A stretch of 64,000 nt of DNA from a virus: positions 1 to 64,000 of the IMG/VR virus record IMGVR_UViG_3300028920_000057; one strand, given 5' to 3'. Below the pieces are notes generated by a model. That model was not told the DNA's origin. It saw only the letters and a list, made by a program, of their open reading frames with translations, and made no database searches. Positions 46,401 to 55,424 of this stretch are shown here, one piece after another. The position numbers and the translations under genes are program-made. The stretch's first letter is position 1. The number at the start of each line of letters is the position of its first letter.

Positions 46401-49037
46401 AAATGCAGTCAGCAATTCTCGTTTTACTTTCCTGGGTATGTTTCTTTGGCGAGCCATTCTTAATATAGCCCTCTCGGGAGATTTGCCTTTATACGTCTCT
46501 AAGAATTGTTCTGCCGTTTTAGGAAATTCACCTTTAAGTTTATCTCCTCCGAAATGCCTCCCGTACAACTCAACAAAAGCATCTCGGCCTGTCTTGTATC
46601 TTCCTCGGACCTTTAATTTTCTAGTCTGAGTTTGAGCAACAGAACGAGCATGTATCCGAGCATCTCTTCGGGGAGTACTTGCGCGATACAAAGGAGCGCC
46701 TCCAACTCCGCCAGCCTGCTCGGCAGTAGCTCTTGTCTTAGTCAATACAATGCCTTCTGCTTCGTTTATCAGCTTTTCGTCTACCGCATGAACTGCTGCG
46801 ACGGGAATCCTTCTCCTCCCCTTTATATCTCTTTGAGCATAGAAACCTTCTGGATCACCATAGATTTCTTCGAAAAAGCCTACATTACCTTTCAACTTTT
46901 CTTTGGGGCCTACTCTGTTCTGTTCAGCAGTAGCCTTGATTTCATCAATGACGACTGCGGGAGACTCTGTCAAGTCTTCACCATAGGTCCATGTCGCCCT
47001 AACTTCCTCAGACAAAGATCCCTGTGTATGCTTTAGTGAAACAAGTCCAGTATGAAGGGCTCGAATTTCTTTTGCTACATACTCTTCTGTTTCACCTGCT
47101 ACTTGTCTGGTCTCAATAATCTGAGCTAACAAAGCCCCTTTCTTGGCAAAGACGTCTCGATCAAGAGCTTCTTTTCTTAGAACTCTAAGGGTCTGCGTCT
47201 GAGGATCGATACCCCAACGATTAAAAGTCTCTGTTGTCTTTGTTAGTATTGAAGGATCTAAATAAGGGTTGACCTGAAACATTCCTGACGCTTTATTGGC
47301 TACAGTCGGAGACCCAATAGCTCCTAAAGAAAACTCTGGTACCAACAGGGGGAAATCAGCAGCTTGAGCTCGAGCCCATTTATTGTACTGACTCGTATAC
47401 TCTGCTACAGACATCTTCCCAAAAACAATGTCGCGACCCATCTCTTTGAAGCCCCAAGCGCGTCCTTGTTCTGTAATTGTTTTTCCTTTTCTTGCCAAGC
47501 CAACTAAATAGTCAACAAACTCCTCTTGATAAGCACCGTGTACAAAGGCAACACCAGCTTGCATGTGAGGAGTCGCTTTGTAACCAACGTTACGAGACAA
47601 TGCGCTAACCAATTTTCCGTACAAACCTCCCGCTTTCTTTGGAGAGGCTACAGATATATCTATTCCCATCTTTCTGGCCGCACGCAGTTTAAGTCCTGCT
47701 TGACCCGTTAGATTCCATGATGTCGTGTTAGCCAGGGCTTTGGCTGGGCCTTCTCGCTGATAAGTCCTCTCTGATAGACCGAAAAACTCATGAATGGACA
47801 TCTGATTCTCAAATAGAATAGAAGATGTAGTTCCGCTAAACAGTTTTTGCATCCTGCTACCAACCGCTCGATTCCACATATCTATCGCTTCACTAGTCGC
47901 TCCGACCATAGTCTTATCTTTTAAAATATAACCACTCTTGCTTTTTTGTAAAACCTGACCATATGTACTGATTTCATCTCTTGTAAACGCAGGCAGTATC
48001 CGATGGATGTCTGAAGTCGGGTCAGACATCTGCTCGCCAAGCACATTAAATGCCTTCTCTGCGTTTAGAACAACCTCGCCTTTTTTGTTCACGTCTTGAA
48101 GATCTTCGAACACGATTCGAGCGGAATGCAAGACCTGTTCTATAGCTCCCAGCTTATCGCTGACTTGTCTCTGTCGTGGTCTGGATGGCTCGTAGAACTT
48201 CTGAAATCTATCTACTAGCGATCCTTTTAATCGCTTAAACTTCCCTGCGGCTGAAGAAGCATCTCTCCATTCATCAGAATTGATCGCCTTAAATACCTGA
48301 GCCAAGACGGCTTCATTGTATGGCATCAGCACAGCACTTTTACCAGCCTGGGTGGCAGACAATCCAAACCCCTCAAGGCCTTCGGTAGCCACAAAGCCCG
48401 CAATCGGAGCCACGTTCATACCCCTACCATAAGAGCCGAAAACTCCTGTAATAAACGGTAAGCGAGTTTCGCCAATAGTTCTATCTCCTATAGAGGCTCG
48501 TAGCGACATAGAGAAAGTAGCGCCAGCTAAAGCATCTTCTTTCCCAGATCTTGCTAAGGTATTAATGGCTCTTTTGCTTAGGCTTGAATCAAGAACAAAC
48601 TCAAATTGTACACCAGTGTCTTTTTGTATCTGGGCAAATTGTTTCTGCACATTCTCCAGCTGTCTTACGTAGTTCTTGGCATGTTCAGACCCCGTTCTGA
48701 GTCCTTTGACATCTATGAAATCGATAAGATCTTTATTTTGATCGACCGTATATTCTGCTATCTGCTGTTGGATCCTGGCAATTTCTTTAACGTCTGTAAT
48801 AGAGACTCCTCCGACGGGTCTGGCTTCTATATCTGGACGCAACTCGATGTCTCGAGTATATTTACTGGGTTGCCTGACAACACTAGTTACACCTTTGATA
48901 GGCCTGGACGCGGCTCGAGATGCAAGCATAGACTTCTGCTCCCGACCAATGGCTTTACCAGTGATCAGAGTGTCGGCCTCCTTTGCTGCTTGGACCATCT
49001 CTTCAAACATATCTATCTTAAAACGCGCTTTGGCCAT
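43464..49037 (-). CDS. Tape-measure-like giant tail protein (second of two)
   Basis: An 1857-aa protein, largely helical and basic with many Ala, Arg and Lys (for example EIARIQQQIAEYTVDQNKDLIDF). A hydrophobic glycine-rich segment lies near the C-terminus (AIAGLVAFAGGVAMAGMFG, about residue 1740). It ends in NDINFMYSHHQRNTGRF, similar to the end of the upstream 1372-aa protein. Position after the chaperone-like genes and before the hub is where tape measure proteins sit. Length and helical content fit a tape measure, which spans the tube lumen and sets tail length. Whether this or the 1372-aa protein, or both, does so is not decidable here. No lysozyme or peptidase motif was seen. Confidence 0.75.
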   Translation of the reverse strand: MAKARFKIDMFEEMVQAAKEADTLITGKAIGREQKSMLASRAASRPIKGVTSVVRQPSKYTRDIELRPDIEARPVGGVSITDVKEIARIQQQIAEYTVDQNKDLIDFIDVKGLRTGSEHAKNYVRQLENVQKQFAQIQKDTGVQFEFVLDSSLSKRAINTLARSGKEDALAGATFSMSLRASIGDRTIGETRLPFITGVFGSYGRGMNVAPIAGFVATEGLEGFGLSATQAGKSAVLMPYNEAVLAQVFKAINSDEWRDASSAAGKFKRLKGSLVDRFQKFYEPSRPRQRQVSDKLGAIEQVLHSARIVFEDLQDVNKKGEVVLNAEKAFNVLGEQMSDPTSDIHRILPAFTRDEISTYGQVLQKSKSGYILKDKTMVGATSEAIDMWNRAVGSRMQKLFSGTTSSILFENQMSIHEFFGLSERTYQREGPAKALANTTSWNLTGQAGLKLRAARKMGIDISVASPKKAGGLYGKLVSALSRNVGYKATPHMQAGVAFVHGAYQEEFVDYLVGLARKGKTITEQGRAWGFKEMGRDIVFGKMSVAEYTSQYNKWARAQAADFPLLVPEFSLGAIGSPTVANKASGMFQVNPYLDPSILTKTTETFNRWGIDPQTQTLRVLRKEALDRDVFAKKGALLAQIIETRQVAGETEEYVAKEIRALHTGLVSLKHTQGSLSEEVRATWTYGEDLTESPAVVIDEIKATAEQNRVGPKEKLKGNVGFFEEIYGDPEGFYAQRDIKGRRRIPVAAVHAVDEKLINEAEGIVLTKTRATAEQAGGVGGAPLYRASTPRRDARIHARSVAQTQTRKLKVRGRYKTGRDAFVELYGRHFGGDKLKGEFPKTAEQFLETYKGKSPERAILRMARQRNIPRKVKRELLTAFNLWQTEMSEQATMGTFSPMKTTFRDQLMITGRAFGSEGGMAAYVYRQSQLREAIIKGSNAKYLRGAMMQVDTALPFFQGDYLDVMRKAGRVIDIDVGAASDETMRGARMLSKFFEVKSNPLDQDSPETLRELFKDASKRLGHRRPKDTDAATMGFRMKFSNRADFTDEFLDTIMTRSEFWTGRRAMILKQVFERGIGFASNEELMRNLDEKAFGMPALKTRAKIYNAAVEFAESLADKSLSLDERIAHAQVLTETIENEFKSTMGNAMRGKGGSIAKAFWIEEEGAIVHPMQIGAVHKKGTRAFRLANKIAHEFRTGQYTGDLRQLLKSSKGARQIAEDLATVFINPDDMKEFMRGTGMKDTDKAFGIYRRWPDLSTTNQQVVRLISDPQVARGKAAVGGLLIELAKGDFDFDMGSLTFLPTGRTASNAMRRLVDKGFQATQQEMLGELQYYATGYQTLKAVRELSADVERDELARIINRVSAEEDRIRAQMRQSGEPMRPENIKAKTKVDAQLHKIKQAYRRQFGALDNKWERIIKGQLEYGLETGKVSNLSARVLAAVSGEALEQGALFGEAAGWVTETGIKKKELLPGLYDALSFTLSEARIREFKDTKAINNALRAKGMYALLQKMERGHTLGAQERTDFIDSFKASLGRRITDEDIKLAGVNTHLGKLLSEHKGKFMLDIGDQALPNEAFLSLTEKVSKGKEHMYLLDDERFGGMADILREVLAKRTADTPGKLKEIESGADLLAKTMRVLTSKQAKGESAEYVSELFYRTQEYLAKHKLDDLAPEAGIPLLHAVQAAVGVGVADPDMARSAFRDSMKKAVESGRASKDAQEKILEATTRAAGKAKEGKLINTILSRSLIPEGRGAIAGLVAFAGGVAMAGMFGDTGELLPPTPVQEVDPSVTQRAITAPPAYLHQQSAIGSRMVANGYSSDVPGVVNMMNTAGMTGSVNVNDNMTNDINFMYSHHQRNTGRF

Positions 49038-52000
49038 TAAAATCTCCCTGAGTACCTATACTTATAAGCGTCAAAAGTTGACCTGCGATCATACATTATA
49101 TCAATATTGGCGTGATTGTCACCTACGGCTCCCACGGTTGGCATGGAGCTTATTTGCATATTGTTAATAGGCATGGAATATGATGCTGCAATCATTTCGT
49201 CACCAATCGTAGCCATATTTGGCAATGTGATTAGGTTTTTTATGTAAGGTCGCGATCTATCTAAGTCTCGCTCGTCGGCTCCCCAGAATCCATAATCATG
49301 GACATCTCTGCCGTCGAACTGGACAGACGCCAGTTTAATATCATCAAGAGAGACATCTGGTCTCCATCCGGCCCAGCCTGGCCCAGGCATAGGAGTTCCC
49401 GCAACAGACGCCTGCGATTGCTGAAGAGCCTGCATATTTGCTCCCAGACTGCCACCCCTGGCTTGCCATATCTTTTGAAGCATTGGAGCCATATAATCTG
49501 GAACTTCCCTTAGAATGTCCTCGTGATACTCAGAGGGAGCGTGAGAGAAGTCCAGAAGAAAACGGCGATCCGCCTTCGGTAAAGCGAGATATGCATTTTC
49601 TATAAATTCTTGATTTGCACTTCCGTAATCCAGTCCTCTCATGGTTCGACCATGTATTTTGTCCAAACGAGCCACAACATCATTCCTGCCCGCTCTCTGA
49701 GCTATATCAGATAGAACTTCGACCTTTTGAGCCTTCATGCTGTCAAAATATGTTTCTATTTCACGACGGCGCTGTTCTTTCTCCCAGTGGTCTCCGGTGT
49801 TAAGTAGATTAGAAACGACGCCTGCTCCCATACCTCCTATTCCTAAAACCATTGCGCTATACGGGTCTCGACCCAAAACAGCAAAAGCAGCACCAGAAGT
49901 AGCTGAATCAATCACATCTCGAGAAGCCATCTGTCTCATATATGGAATCAGCATGGAATCTATCGGCTGAGTCCAATCGTAGAAATCATCACCCACAGTT
50001 ATTCTGTCTCTATAGAGGTCTAGAGGAGTCTGTCTCTGATAGAGTTTAGAAAAAGCATAAGGAATATGAGGTAAGGATGGCTTGAGTCCCATCGTCCAGC
50101 TGGTCGAGGGATTTACAGAGAAGGCCGCAGAATGGTCTGTCTTAATTAATGTGCTGGGCTGCCCTTGGCCTCCCATAAATGGAGATCCCGGAAATACCTG
50201 AAAGCCACCTGAAGCGTTGTATCCGTTATGAAAGTTAGATACCATTGGGTTTATTTCATCGCGAGTTCTCATTCCAGGTAGAAAACGGCGAAGCAACTCT
50301 GTTGAACCTATAGCTCCTCCCAGATCCATATCATAATAAGCCCTACTTGTAGAATAAAGGTCTGTCGCATTTTGCCAACGCCGACCTTCAGCAAAAAAGT
50401 CCGACGTACCCGTTAGCTGCTTCTTAGCAAAGCCAATAATAAACCCGCGCATCCCCCAAAAGGTCTTAATTCGATCAAGAGTCTGTCCTGCAGCATCTAA
50501 AAGGCTGGGAACTCTAGGTACTGTAAAACCAGGATTGATAGTCTCATATCCAAGCTCGCTCGCTATTTGCTGAAGTTCGTCTTTTTTACCTCTCTTCTGA
50601 ATAAAGTCTCGAATAGCATGACCATGCATTATCTTTGTAGGTTTTAGTCCCTCACCTATAGTCGCCCCAAGTAGAGGACCAATTATAGGTACGTCCGTAA
50701 AGAGCTGGCCCGTAAGAGGGTACGGCTGATTATAATAATTTCTGCGCTCTGTATAGTACGGATCGGTTCCCGGAAGTCCTGTCCAAGAGGTTAGAGGAGT
50801 TCTCAAAGGAAGGGTTAAGGGAGATACATTGAGAAAATATGCGCCTTTGCCCCCATAGATATCATATGGCTGATCTTCCATCTGCCTGGCAATGTAATGC
50901 TTACGCATTCTAGTTATATCACCACCAGCATAATCTTGAGGGCCAAGACCCCACCACCTGTTCTCTCGTATGGGAACCAGCTTCTCTCCCATATACTCAG
51001 CCCGCAGATCTCTCCAATCCTTCATTGTAGCAGAGGTTCCTAAAGCCAAACCTCCTACAACGGCACCAACCATCCCACCTCGAGTTTTAGCTGTAGCTTG
51101 CCCGATATCGCTTAGAATTCCTCTGTTTGCGGCGCGCTTTGAAGCCAGCCTCTTACCTATGGCGCCTCCAACAGCAATGCCGGCAAGGCCTCTAAACGCA
51201 TATCCAAGGAATGAATCTGGCAAACCTGGGAAAACAGCGTCTACGCCTTCGGCTACTGGCGTCATAGTATAGTTGGTAATTGCTTGCTGGCCGACCTTAA
51301 GAGTCCCGTAGGTGGCTAATGCAGATTTCTTCAGTCCTACATCACCAAATGGATTCGCTTTTTCTACCAGATAATCAAAGAAGTGAAGACCTTCCCATGC
51401 GAGATATGCCCCAACTCCTGTTAACGCTGCCGCTCCCAAGAATTGCATTGGCCCCATAGGCTTAACACCTAAGCCGGTAAGAGCTTCGATTAACCTTACT
51501 GTGGTTTGAGATCCTTGTGCAGCCTTAATCTTCAGGCTGTTCATAAAGCCGCCTTCGTAGGCCATGTACTGAGCTGAAACAGGACTACTCGGCTTCAGTC
51601 CTCGGAACGCATTTTGTCTACGCTGCTTAGGGCTCGGGTCTACCTTTCCAAAAGGACTGGCTTCACGCCCAGACTGCACTCTCCTGAGCCTGCGCAGTCT
51701 TTCCATACTAATTCTACCCTTCTGAGTCCGGGCAAGAATTAGCTCTTCTTCCGTTAAGTGCGCGTATTGGCTTGTCTCAATCCCAAGCTTATTCGCAATT
51801 CTTTCGAATAAGTCTAGCTGGTCTTCTCCTTTTACAAAGCCTCGCTTGGGATGCCAGACTATTCCTTCCGCACCAGAGTATTTTGGATGTGGCGTGGTTT
51901 TCCCGAAGCGTTTGAACCAGTCAAATATTTTACCGTATACAGTCTTAGGTTCTACTGCGTGTCTTGAGGAATAGACATCTAATCCCTTGCTGGTCAGCCA

Positions 52001-53155
52001 TTCGTCAACAGAGGCGGTAAGAGGAGTAGCTCCGGTGTCTGCATTATATACAAAATTTAGTCTACGCCCTGTCGCTCCCTCGATCAACTCATTTAAAGAG
52101 GGTCCTCCTCCTATTTTTTTATTAAAGATAGCTTCGAGTATTGGGTGGTCATAGAACCCTTTTTCAATAAGACCTTTTCTAGTCCTGCCGGTTGCAGCGT
52201 CTTTATATCCTCTTAAAGGCTTTGTGGAAGCATACCGCTCGTCCATAGAAGCGATGCCGCGTGCAGCAGAAGAATCTGTAGCATATATCTTATAGCCACT
52301 GCCGAGCTTCTGTAGCTCACCCTCTCTAATAGAGAACAGTTCGTCGTCAATAATAAAGCCTTGCTCTGGCTCAAACCCGAGCATCGCCATATTCTTCGCA
52401 CTAAGACGTGCAGTAAGAGGTCCTTCTCCTGAAAAGATAAAATCTAAAGGATTGCCAACAAAGGGATAGCGGAGTCTTTCAGTTAAAGCCTTTTGAATAC
52501 TTCCCGCAGTAAAGGCTTCCGTTATAACTCCTTCTTTTCTATTAAGAAATACTCCTCGGTCTATGATCTCTTCGCCAGTCAGCAGAGGATCTGCTTTGCG
52601 ACGCATTTGCTTCATTGCTATAAGATCTAGCTCGTCCATCTCCCTGCCAAAGATGGTAACGGTCTCCCTGCCGCCTCCGATAGGCTTGGCTGCTCCTGCT
52701 CCGACTCTCTCGTATTCCGATACAACGTGCTCTACGTTTAGGTACTCATATCCCTCTGGCAAGTTCGTATGTAAGCCCTCGGGTCTGGAGAATCTTCTCT
52801 TGATGGCTTTTTTGAGATTCCTCTGAAGCTGTTGTCTTACAGAGTCTGGAGTAGACATAAATTGTGTGTATTGCCTACTTATCTCTGGTAGTAAGCCCCG
52901 AGAAAATGTCCTAGTAGAACTAAGAGAGGAAAGAGATTCACGAAAGTTGTGACCCAGTCGGCCCAGCTTCATAGACAGAGGCTCTAACATATACCTTGCA
53001 TCGGCAAATGCTCCTGCCGTAGACTGTCTTAGAGCTCTGTAAGCTCCAATACCCAGGCCTACCCCAATCAGAGTGGCTCCAATCTTTAATGCCGCACCCA
53101 CCCCATCGGGCTGTTGAGGTCTTTCAGGATATGCTGTTGGATCATAAGGAGGCAT
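49037..53155 (-). CDS. Tape-measure-like giant tail protein with membrane segments (first of two)
   Basis: A 1372-aa protein with several glycine-rich hydrophobic segments: IGATLIGVGLGIGAY (about 26-40), FLGAAALTGVGAYLAW, FRGLAGIAVGGAIG, GGMVGAVVGGLALG, and MVLGIGGMGAGVVSNLL near residue 1110. Such segments are typical of tape measure proteins and of ejected proteins that open a channel in the inner membrane. It ends in NIDIMYDRRS...YRYSGRF, resembling the end of the 1857-aa partner. Pro- and Tyr-rich mid regions are less typical of a tape measure, so it may instead be an internal tail or pilot protein. It follows the two chaperone-like genes directly. Confidence 0.75.
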   Translation of the reverse strand: MPPYDPTAYPERPQQPDGVGAALKIGATLIGVGLGIGAYRALRQSTAGAFADARYMLEPLSMKLGRLGHNFRESLSSLSSTRTFSRGLLPEISRQYTQFMSTPDSVRQQLQRNLKKAIKRRFSRPEGLHTNLPEGYEYLNVEHVVSEYERVGAGAAKPIGGGRETVTIFGREMDELDLIAMKQMRRKADPLLTGEEIIDRGVFLNRKEGVITEAFTAGSIQKALTERLRYPFVGNPLDFIFSGEGPLTARLSAKNMAMLGFEPEQGFIIDDELFSIREGELQKLGSGYKIYATDSSAARGIASMDERYASTKPLRGYKDAATGRTRKGLIEKGFYDHPILEAIFNKKIGGGPSLNELIEGATGRRLNFVYNADTGATPLTASVDEWLTSKGLDVYSSRHAVEPKTVYGKIFDWFKRFGKTTPHPKYSGAEGIVWHPKRGFVKGEDQLDLFERIANKLGIETSQYAHLTEEELILARTQKGRISMERLRRLRRVQSGREASPFGKVDPSPKQRRQNAFRGLKPSSPVSAQYMAYEGGFMNSLKIKAAQGSQTTVRLIEALTGLGVKPMGPMQFLGAAALTGVGAYLAWEGLHFFDYLVEKANPFGDVGLKKSALATYGTLKVGQQAITNYTMTPVAEGVDAVFPGLPDSFLGYAFRGLAGIAVGGAIGKRLASKRAANRGILSDIGQATAKTRGGMVGAVVGGLALGTSATMKDWRDLRAEYMGEKLVPIRENRWWGLGPQDYAGGDITRMRKHYIARQMEDQPYDIYGGKGAYFLNVSPLTLPLRTPLTSWTGLPGTDPYYTERRNYYNQPYPLTGQLFTDVPIIGPLLGATIGEGLKPTKIMHGHAIRDFIQKRGKKDELQQIASELGYETINPGFTVPRVPSLLDAAGQTLDRIKTFWGMRGFIIGFAKKQLTGTSDFFAEGRRWQNATDLYSTSRAYYDMDLGGAIGSTELLRRFLPGMRTRDEINPMVSNFHNGYNASGGFQVFPGSPFMGGQGQPSTLIKTDHSAAFSVNPSTSWTMGLKPSLPHIPYAFSKLYQRQTPLDLYRDRITVGDDFYDWTQPIDSMLIPYMRQMASRDVIDSATSGAAFAVLGRDPYSAMVLGIGGMGAGVVSNLLNTGDHWEKEQRRREIETYFDSMKAQKVEVLSDIAQRAGRNDVVARLDKIHGRTMRGLDYGSANQEFIENAYLALPKADRRFLLDFSHAPSEYHEDILREVPDYMAPMLQKIWQARGGSLGANMQALQQSQASVAGTPMPGPGWAGWRPDVSLDDIKLASVQFDGRDVHDYGFWGADERDLDRSRPYIKNLITLPNMATIGDEMIAASYSMPINNMQISSMPTVGAVGDNHANIDIMYDRRSTFDAYKYRYSGRF

Positions 53156-53166
53156 AGATATTCTCC

Positions 53167-53808
53167 CTATTTAGTCTTCGAGGGATCGGCTGTCTTAATG
53201 TCAAAGGAGGCTTGTGACTCTCGGTTGATAAACTCTATACCAGAGATCAGCTCCATGATCTCAAAACAATTGAGATCATCAAGACTCGAAAGAGATAGGG
53301 CTGGCAGCCATTTACGTATAAACCAGTCCATACCCTTTTCAACGTCCCCTCTCTCGAGAGTCTCGCGAGCCATATTCTTAACTTCGCAGATAGCCTCGAT
53401 AGAGTGGAAGCCACTGCTTTCAAGAAGGATTTGTTTAATTTTACTGTCTATCCCCGCCTTGAGATTATTTGAAAACTCCGGGTCGTCAAATATTTCTCTG
53501 GTAGGATAGAAGATGTTGTCGCTGAATACATCGTAGATATCATATGCCGGGCCGACCATTCTTTCTACTGTCTCATAGATTTTAAATTGTCTTCTTGTTA
53601 GAGGACTGTAAATTAAATCTATATCATTGACCTTACAGTAAAAAACATAGCTATGTTTCTTTCTGGCTTCTACGATATATTTTGTGAGATAAGAAGGGAC
53701 AGTTCCATTGTTCGACTGTCCCATAATGTCGACTATAGAATGAGAGAGAGCGTCGTCAGTTGCGTCGCCCCCCGTCATGAATTCTTGTATCAAAGATTCT
53801 TGATTCAC
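53167..53808 (-). CDS. Probable tail assembly chaperone (second)
   Basis: A 213-aa protein encoded between the tube block and the tape-measure-like genes, the usual place for tail assembly chaperones that bind the tape measure. A segment IYSPLTRRQFKIYE (about residues 65-78) resembles IYRPIMRPEHRKIV in the preceding protein and the LTRxEF pattern of several tail chaperone families. The rest is helical and acidic. The start drawn is GTG at 53808, 2 nt after the preceding stop. An ATG at 53778 (residue 11) is possible. No programmed frameshift joins it to the upstream gene: a TAA closes the -1 frame just before the upstream stop. Confidence 0.7.
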   Translation of the reverse strand: MNQESLIQEFMTGGDATDDALSHSIVDIMGQSNNGTVPSYLTKYIVEARKKHSYVFYCKVNDIDLIYSPLTRRQFKIYETVERMVGPAYDIYDVFSDNIFYPTREIFDDPEFSNNLKAGIDSKIKQILLESSGFHSIEAICEVKNMARETLERGDVEKGMDWFIRKWLPALSLSSLDDLNCFEIMELISGIEFINRESQASFDIKTADPSKTK

Positions 53809-53810
53809 GT

Positions 53811-54410
53811 CTACAGCTTAATAGGTTGAACATCCACATGACCAAAATCACTAGAACTTAGGATAGTGTTACATAACGTAGAGCTTGTACCAGCTCGCGT
53901 CCCTCGGCCACCGTCGCGGAGATCAAATGGCGTAAGTCTTGGAAATAGAGTGCACGAGCAGACAATCTTCTCTTCAATTTGCTCACGATTGATACCTTCT
54001 GTGTTCACGATCTTTCTATGCTCTGGCCTCATAATGGGGCGATAGATATATATACCGCTTGGCAGCTCTACAAAATAGATATCTTGATATTGCTCTTTCA
54101 GCTGCAGAATTAGCTCTGGAGGACAATCATCTGGCAGATAAGGTAAAAGCTCTAAGAGCCATTGGGGATACTCGATTCTACTGTCTTCTTGAGGTGCAAG
54201 AGGATCGATGGGTTCCTGTTGTTGCATCTGGGCTGAAGGTTGGGGAGTCTGAAGAAGAACATTCTCTCCCGATCCCATTTCTGAGGATAGTGCCTGCATA
54301 TCTGCATTAAGATCTGCTTTTCCGTGATCCGCAGTCAAATCAACCGGGGGTGCTTCCGGTACTACCGGAGTTTCGCTCTTCTGAGCTCTTTTTGGTGGGT
54401 TAAGTTTCAT
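53811..54410 (-). CDS. Probable tail assembly chaperone (first)
   Basis: A 199-aa protein. The first about 75 residues are Pro-, Gln- and Ala-rich and probably disordered. The C-terminal part is folded (IEYPQWLLELLPYLPDDCPP, IYIYRPIMRPEHRKIV, EKIVCSCTLFP). The YRP...R.EHRKI segment parallels the next protein, suggesting a related pair. The two genes fill the position of the G and GT chaperones of lambda, or their myovirus equivalents, though here they are two full separate genes. Role inferred from position and the shared motif. Confidence 0.65.
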   Translation of the reverse strand: MKLNPPKRAQKSETPVVPEAPPVDLTADHGKADLNADMQALSSEMGSGENVLLQTPQPSAQMQQQEPIDPLAPQEDSRIEYPQWLLELLPYLPDDCPPELILQLKEQYQDIYFVELPSGIYIYRPIMRPEHRKIVNTEGINREQIEEKIVCSCTLFPRLTPFDLRDGGRGTRAGTSSTLCNTILSSSDFGHVDVQPIKL

Positions 54411-54422
54411 GCTGTGTCTCCC

Positions 54423-55424
54423 TTAAACAATAGTTTTAGCAAAAAATGAGTAGGCTTCTTTAATGTTTTCTCGGTCGCCTACATGAACCGATGTCGCCTC
54501 TGTATTGAAGTAACAATCCCTAAGTACCTTACGGTGCTTTCCGTCTGCACCGAATTCAATTTCGATATCTATTTTATGACCATTATTATACATGTCATCA
54601 AAAAACGAGCTCCCTACTAAAGATTTCTTGTATTTTTCAATCGTGACAGGCGATTCGGGAGGCTTAACGGCTTTCTCGTTAATTCCATTATTGATAATAT
54701 TGGAATTAGTTTTATTCTCTTCAATCCGATATTCTATATCGTTTGCGATACTGGCGAGGTTATTGTAATTATCTTTTAGATCCTGATCTGCCGGAGTCGA
54801 ATCGGTATTCTCCAGGATGTCGATTCTGTCGCTAATCTCGTTGATCGCATTACTAAAATCCTCTCGCAAATAGTTGACGATCCGAACGGAAGAATCATAC
54901 TCATTGCCTCCTTGCTCTGAATCTAGATAGGCTTGAGTATTCGAGAGATACAGAGTATTCTCTTGCTGAAGAGACGTCAACACAACCCTCAACGTAGGCA
55001 CGCTCCAGAGAGGACCAATCAATCTGCTACTCCCTCTGCCTAACACTTTTTGTAGGGCAGACAAAAAGACTAAGCCACTTCTGTGGTTTGCGCTATTTGC
55101 ACCGTAAGTGTCTTCCAGTAACGCCTGCTCTTCTCTAGACAGGCCTTCTTCTAGAACTTCGGGTGCTCCGAGACTATACAATAGAACGGCGGCTATAGAA
55201 TCCTTATAATTCTTATTGACCATCAGCATTCCGCTAACCAATTCTCTTCCAGAAGTAACTGCGGCGAATTGCTTATCTCTATACCCATAGAGGGGGATCT
55301 TCTGGTTTGATGCCTCATAAGTTATGCCGCAAGCATCGTCCATTAATATCGAAGGACGGCCCTGTACGCGGATATAGATAGCTATATCTGGCACCATAAA
55401 ATAAGGAGTTTTAGCTTTACTCAT
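54423..55424 (-). CDS. Tail tube-like protein, third paralogue with central insertion
   Basis: A 333-aa protein. The N-terminal part (KIPLYGYRDKQFAAVTSGRE) and the C-terminal part (IDIEIEFG, VLRDCYFNTEATSVHVGD, EAYSFFAKTIV) follow the same order as the tail tube protein and its other paralogue (P-x-Y-x-GY; GVELMNNGAGISIDD; CSFLAREIV). A central insertion of about 160 residues (about 95-255) includes a helical stretch (ENTDSTPADQDLKDNYNNLA). It overlaps the neighbouring tube-like gene by 8 nt. A tube-tip or tube-to-baseplate adaptor (equivalent to T4 gp54 or gp48) or a terminal tube protein is plausible. Confidence 0.7.
   Translation of the reverse strand: MSKAKTPYFMVPDIAIYIRVQGRPSILMDDACGITYEASNQKIPLYGYRDKQFAAVTSGRELVSGMLMVNKNYKDSIAAVLLYSLGAPEVLEEGLSREEQALLEDTYGANSANHRSGLVFLSALQKVLGRGSSRLIGPLWSVPTLRVVLTSLQQENTLYLSNTQAYLDSEQGGNEYDSSVRIVNYLREDFSNAINEISDRIDILENTDSTPADQDLKDNYNNLASIANDIEYRIEENKTNSNIINNGINEKAVKPPESPVTIEKYKKSLVGSSFFDDMYNNGHKIDIEIEFGADGKHRKVLRDCYFNTEATSVHVGDRENIKEAYSFFAKTIV

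Noticed and set aside
53790-53860. Programmed -1 frameshift joining the two chaperone-like genes
   Set aside because: The second gene is in the -1 frame, but a TAA in that frame lies two codons before the upstream stop, leaving almost no room for a shift, and no slippery heptamer is present there.
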